From Streptomyces sparsogenes (lineage in GTDB: Bacteria > Actinomycetota > Actinomycetes > Streptomycetales > Streptomycetaceae), in contig NZ_MAXF01000131.1 of assembly GCF_001704635.1 (NCBI RefSeq), positions 1 through 44,916 on the forward strand: a DNA stretch of 44,916 nt, in the 5' to 3' direction. Positions 42,280-44,916 of this stretch are shown piece by piece. Each line of letters begins with the position of its first letter. The stretch's first letter is position 1. Under the pieces are notes generated by a model, which worked only from the letters and a program-made list of their open reading frames with translations, had not been told where the DNA came from and searched no databases. The position numbers and the translations under genes are program-made.

Positions 42280-42714
42280 TCATGTGCGCGGGGTGAGCGC
42301 CGCCGGGTCCCCGTACGCGGCGGCGGGCTCGGCGGCGGACTCGGTGGCTTCGGCGGGGGCGTCGGTCAGGCCGAGGCGGAGGTGTTCGACGTGGTAGAGG
42401 GCCTGGTCGAGGAGGGCGGCCACGTGGTTGTCGTGCAGCGCGTAGACCACCGAGCGGCCCTGCCGGGTGCCGGTGACCAGGCCGAGGTTGCGCAGCAGCC
42501 GTAGCTGGTGGGAGCAGGCGGACTGCTCCATGCCGACGGCGGTGGCCAGCTCGGTCGCCGCGCAGGGGCCTTCGCGCAGGCGGGCCAGGATCAGCAGCCG
42601 GGACGGGGTGGACAGCGCCTGGAGGGTCGTGGCGACCTGGGGCGCGTTCTCCGCGGTCAGACGGGTGCGCGGCGGGGTCGCGCCGCTGTCGGGGGTGCTC
42701 GCTCCGTGGCCCAT
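42280..42714 (-). CDS. ArsR/SmtB-family metal sensor, NmtR/CzrA-like
   Basis: This 144-residue protein starts at the ATG at 42714. A winged-helix HTH occupies about 30-92 ('LSTPSRLLILARLREGPCA', then 'EQSACSHQLRLLRNLGLV'). The C-terminal helix carries Asp95-x-His97-x10-His108-x2-His111, the alpha-5 site that binds Zn, Ni or Co in NmtR/CzrA-type sensors. It is divergent from a P1B-type ATPase, with an operator-like palindrome between them. A TAGGAT -10-like box lies close to the ATG, so the transcript may be leaderless. Metal binding should release the DNA and induce the exporter. Confidence 0.92.
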   Translation of the reverse strand: MGHGASTPDSGATPPRTRLTAENAPQVATTLQALSTPSRLLILARLREGPCAATELATAVGMEQSACSHQLRLLRNLGLVTGTRQGRSVVYALHDNHVAALLDQALYHVEHLRLGLTDAPAEATESAAEPAAAYGDPAALTPRT

Positions 42715-42736
42715 GGCCCCATCCTACGGACCCCAA

Positions 42737-42756
42737 GCATGAACGCATGTTCATGC
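42737..42756. promoter_or_regulatory. ArsR/SmtB-type operator
   Basis: GCATGAACGCATGTTCATGC has perfect 8-bp arms around a 4-base center, with the TGAAC...GTTCA core seen at SmtB/ArsR-family sites. An overlapping second inverted repeat (GAACGCAT/ATGCGTTC) extends to 42760. It sits between the divergent sensor and exporter. Confidence 0.8.
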
Positions 42757-42870
42757 GTTCCTGTACGGTGGAGAGGGTCAGCGCCCCTACCGCACCCCCC
42801 AACTCGTCCCCGACTCCCGAACTCGTCCCGCACTCCGCCCCGAACTCCTCCCGTGAAGGACTCCCTCGTC

Positions 42871-44874
42871 ATGGCCTCCACCCTGACCGAGACCGCCCCG
42901 CCACCCGTGCGGCCCGCCGCCGCGCCCCCCAGGCGCACCCGCGTCCTGGCGCTGCCCGAGGCGCGCTGGGCGCTCGCGGCGCTGGCGCTGTTCCTGGTCG
43001 CGCTGCCTGCGGACCTGCTCGGCGCCCCGGCCTGGGCCTGGGGCCCGCTGTACGCGGCCACCTACGTCACCGGGGGCTGGGAGCCGGGGTGGGCCGGGCT
43101 GAAGGCGCTGAAGGACAGGACCCTCGACGTGGACCTGCTGATGGTGGTGGCCGCCCTGGGCGCCGCCGCGATCGGGCAGGTCCTGGACGGCGCGCTGCTG
43201 ATCGTCATCTTCGCCACCTCCGGGGCCCTGGAGGCCCTCGCCACCGCGCGCACCGCGGACTCGGTGCGCGGACTGCTCGACCTCGCCCCGGCCACCGCCA
43301 CCCGGCTGACGGCCGGCGGCGGGGAGGAGACCGTCCCCGCCGACGCGCTGGCCGTGGGCGAGGTGATCCTGGTCCGCCCCGGGGACCGGATCGGCGCCGA
43401 CGGCCGGGTCCTGGACGGGGAGAGCGACGTCGACCAGGCCACCATCACCGGCGAGCCGCTGCCGGTCGCCAAGCGGGCCGGGGACGAGGTGTTCGCCGGC
43501 ACGGTCAACGGCACCGGCGCGCTGCGGGTCCGCGTGGAGCGCGACCCCGCGGACTCGGTGATCGCCCGGATCGTGAAGCTGGTCGAGGAGGCCGCCGAGA
43601 CCAAGGCCCCCACGCAGCTGTTCATCGAGAAGGTCGAGCAGCGCTACTCGATCGCCATGGTGGCCGCCACGCTCGCGCTGTTCGCGATCCCCCTCGCGCT
43701 CGGCGAGGAGCTGCGGGCCACGCTGCTGCGCGCGATGACCTTCATGATCGTGGCCTCGCCGTGCGCGGTGGTCCTGGCCACCATGCCGCCGCTGCTGTCC
43801 GCCATGGCCAACGCCGGCCGCCACGGCGTACTGGTGAAGTCGGCGGTGGTCATGGAGCGTCTCGGCCAGGTGGACGCCGTCGCCCTGGACAAGACCGGCA
43901 CCCTCACCGAGGGCACCCCCCGGCTGACCGAGCTGCGCCCGCTGTCCGGCCCCGGGCTTCCCGGGGTGTCCGAGCGGGAGCTGCTGACCTTGGCCGCGGC
44001 GGCCGAGCACCCCAGTGAGCACCCGCTGGGCCGCGCGATCGTCGCCGCCGCCCGCGCCCGCAGCCTCCCGCTGCCGGACGCCGAGGACTTCGCCTCCACC
44101 CCGGGCCTCGGCGTCACCGCCACGGTGGGGGGCCGCGTCGTACGCGTCGGCGCCCCGGCCCGGCTGCTGGACGGGTCCGCCGCGCCGGCCGATGCCACAC
44201 GGCGGGACGCCGCGCGGGACGCGGTGGCCGAGCTGGAGGGCGCGGGCCGCACCGCCGTGGTCGTCCTGGCCGACGGCGTCCCGGTCGGCGTGCTGGGCGT
44301 GGCCGACCGCCTCCGCCCCGACGCCGCCGGGACCGTCGCGGCCCTGACCGCCCTGACCGCCGCCGCCCCGGTGCTGGTCACCGGGGACAACGAGCCCGCC
44401 GCGCGCCGGCTGGCCGCCGACACCGGCATCACGGACGTGCGCGCGGGGCTGCTCCCCCAGGACAAGGTGACCGCCGTGCGGGAGCTCCAGGCGGCCGGAC
44501 ACCATGTGCTGGTCGTCGGCGACGGCGTCAACGACGCCCCCGCCCTCGCGGCCGCGGACACCGGCGTCGCGATGGGCAGGGCCGGCTCCGACCTGGCCCT
44601 GGAGACCGCCGACGCCGTGGTGGTGCGCGACGAACTCGCCGCCGTCCCCACCGTCGTGGGCCTCTCCCGCGCCGCCCGCCGGCTGGTCGCGCAGAACCTG
44701 GTCATCGCCGGCGCCTTCATCGCCGTCCTGGTCGCCTGGGACCTGCTCGGCACCCTCCCGCTGCCGCTGGGCGTCGCTGGACACGAGGGCTCGACCGTCA
44801 TCGTCGGTCTCAACGGGCTGCGCCTGCTGGCCGAGACGGCCTGGCAGCGGGCCCGTCCCGCCGACGCCCCGTGA
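42871..44874 (+). CDS. P1B-4-type heavy-metal-exporting ATPase (CoaT/CtpD type)
   Basis: This 667-residue protein starts at the ATG at 42871 with AAGGA ten bases upstream; an in-frame GTG at 42853 lacks a site. Membrane helices flank the actuator loop 'DVDQATITGEPLPVAK'. The membrane metal site is Ser296-Pro297-Cys298, and the last helix region carries 'HEGST' (His638). SPC plus HEGxT defines subgroup P1B-4, whose members export Co2+, Fe2+ or Zn2+. The phosphorylated Asp340 lies in 'DKTGTLTEG', and 'VGDGVNDAPAL' is the hinge. No N-terminal metal-binding domain is present, normal for this subgroup. It is probably repressed by the divergent NmtR-like sensor. Confidence 0.93.
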   Translation: MASTLTETAPPPVRPAAAPPRRTRVLALPEARWALAALALFLVALPADLLGAPAWAWGPLYAATYVTGGWEPGWAGLKALKDRTLDVDLLMVVAALGAAAIGQVLDGALLIVIFATSGALEALATARTADSVRGLLDLAPATATRLTAGGGEETVPADALAVGEVILVRPGDRIGADGRVLDGESDVDQATITGEPLPVAKRAGDEVFAGTVNGTGALRVRVERDPADSVIARIVKLVEEAAETKAPTQLFIEKVEQRYSIAMVAATLALFAIPLALGEELRATLLRAMTFMIVASPCAVVLATMPPLLSAMANAGRHGVLVKSAVVMERLGQVDAVALDKTGTLTEGTPRLTELRPLSGPGLPGVSERELLTLAAAAEHPSEHPLGRAIVAAARARSLPLPDAEDFASTPGLGVTATVGGRVVRVGAPARLLDGSAAPADATRRDAARDAVAELEGAGRTAVVVLADGVPVGVLGVADRLRPDAAGTVAALTALTAAAPVLVTGDNEPAARRLAADTGITDVRAGLLPQDKVTAVRELQAAGHHVLVVGDGVNDAPALAAADTGVAMGRAGSDLALETADAVVVRDELAAVPTVVGLSRAARRLVAQNLVIAGAFIAVLVAWDLLGTLPLPLGVAGHEGSTVIVGLNGLRLLAETAWQRARPADAP

Positions 44875-44916
44875 GCGGCCGCGCGGACACCGCCGTAAAC
44901 GCCGCGCCGACGCCCC

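Overview
The window looks like a chromosomal segment of a Streptomyces or close relative. GC content is very high, codons end mostly in G or C, non-coding frames stay open for kilobases, and GTG and TTG starts occur. Typical actinobacterial families are present: an FHA/FtsK-like protein, a DUF1876 protein, a 20S proteasome beta subunit, a MocR regulator and a LacI-controlled sugar ABC operon.

Layout. 1-4257: an FHA-domain protein cut by the window edge (-), a small secreted protein (+), a DUF1876 protein (+) and a Tat-exported berberine-bridge-type FAD oxidase (-). 4325-24834: a compact biosynthetic locus. It has an orphan proteasome beta subunit (-), then on the other strand an acyl-CoA-dehydrogenase-like flavoprotein, a 4150-residue NRPS and a 1659-residue PKS (KS-AT-cMT-ACP-TE). 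24873-29769: a three-gene four-carbon sugar-acid operon (kinase, PdxA-like dehydrogenase with a frameshift, TIM-barrel protein) divergent from a MocR regulator. 29845-33184: a worn region with a headless MerR-type domain, a penicillin-binding-protein tail, two divergent DJ-1/PfpI-family genes and a Tn3-type transposase stump. 33185-42044: a beta-1,6-galactan use locus (LacI regulator, ABC importer, GH42, secreted GH30), with two operator palindromes in the divergent promoter region. 42041-42209: a MITE-like inverted-repeat element. 42280-44874: an ArsR/NmtR-type metal sensor divergent from a P1B-4 metal-export ATPase.

Main result. The 4.3-24.8 kb locus has the hallmark set of an epoxyketone proteasome-inhibitor pathway (epoxomicin/eponemycin class). 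There is an ACAD homologue whose catalytic Glu position is Gly, a C-methylating PKS module with a thioesterase and no ketoreductase, an NRPS feeding it, and a second proteasome beta subunit that could be a resistant target copy. Reading the A-domain pockets suggests acyl-(N-methyl-Val/Ile)-Thr-Xaa-epoxyketone. This is one residue shorter than epoxomicin. An orphan condensation N-lobe sits where epoxomicin's second module would lie. A near-identical 514-bp duplicated condensation C-lobe with deviant codon use lies before the last module. The architecture therefore looks like a rearranged four-module ancestor and may make an undescribed congener. Genome assembly error in the repeat must be excluded.
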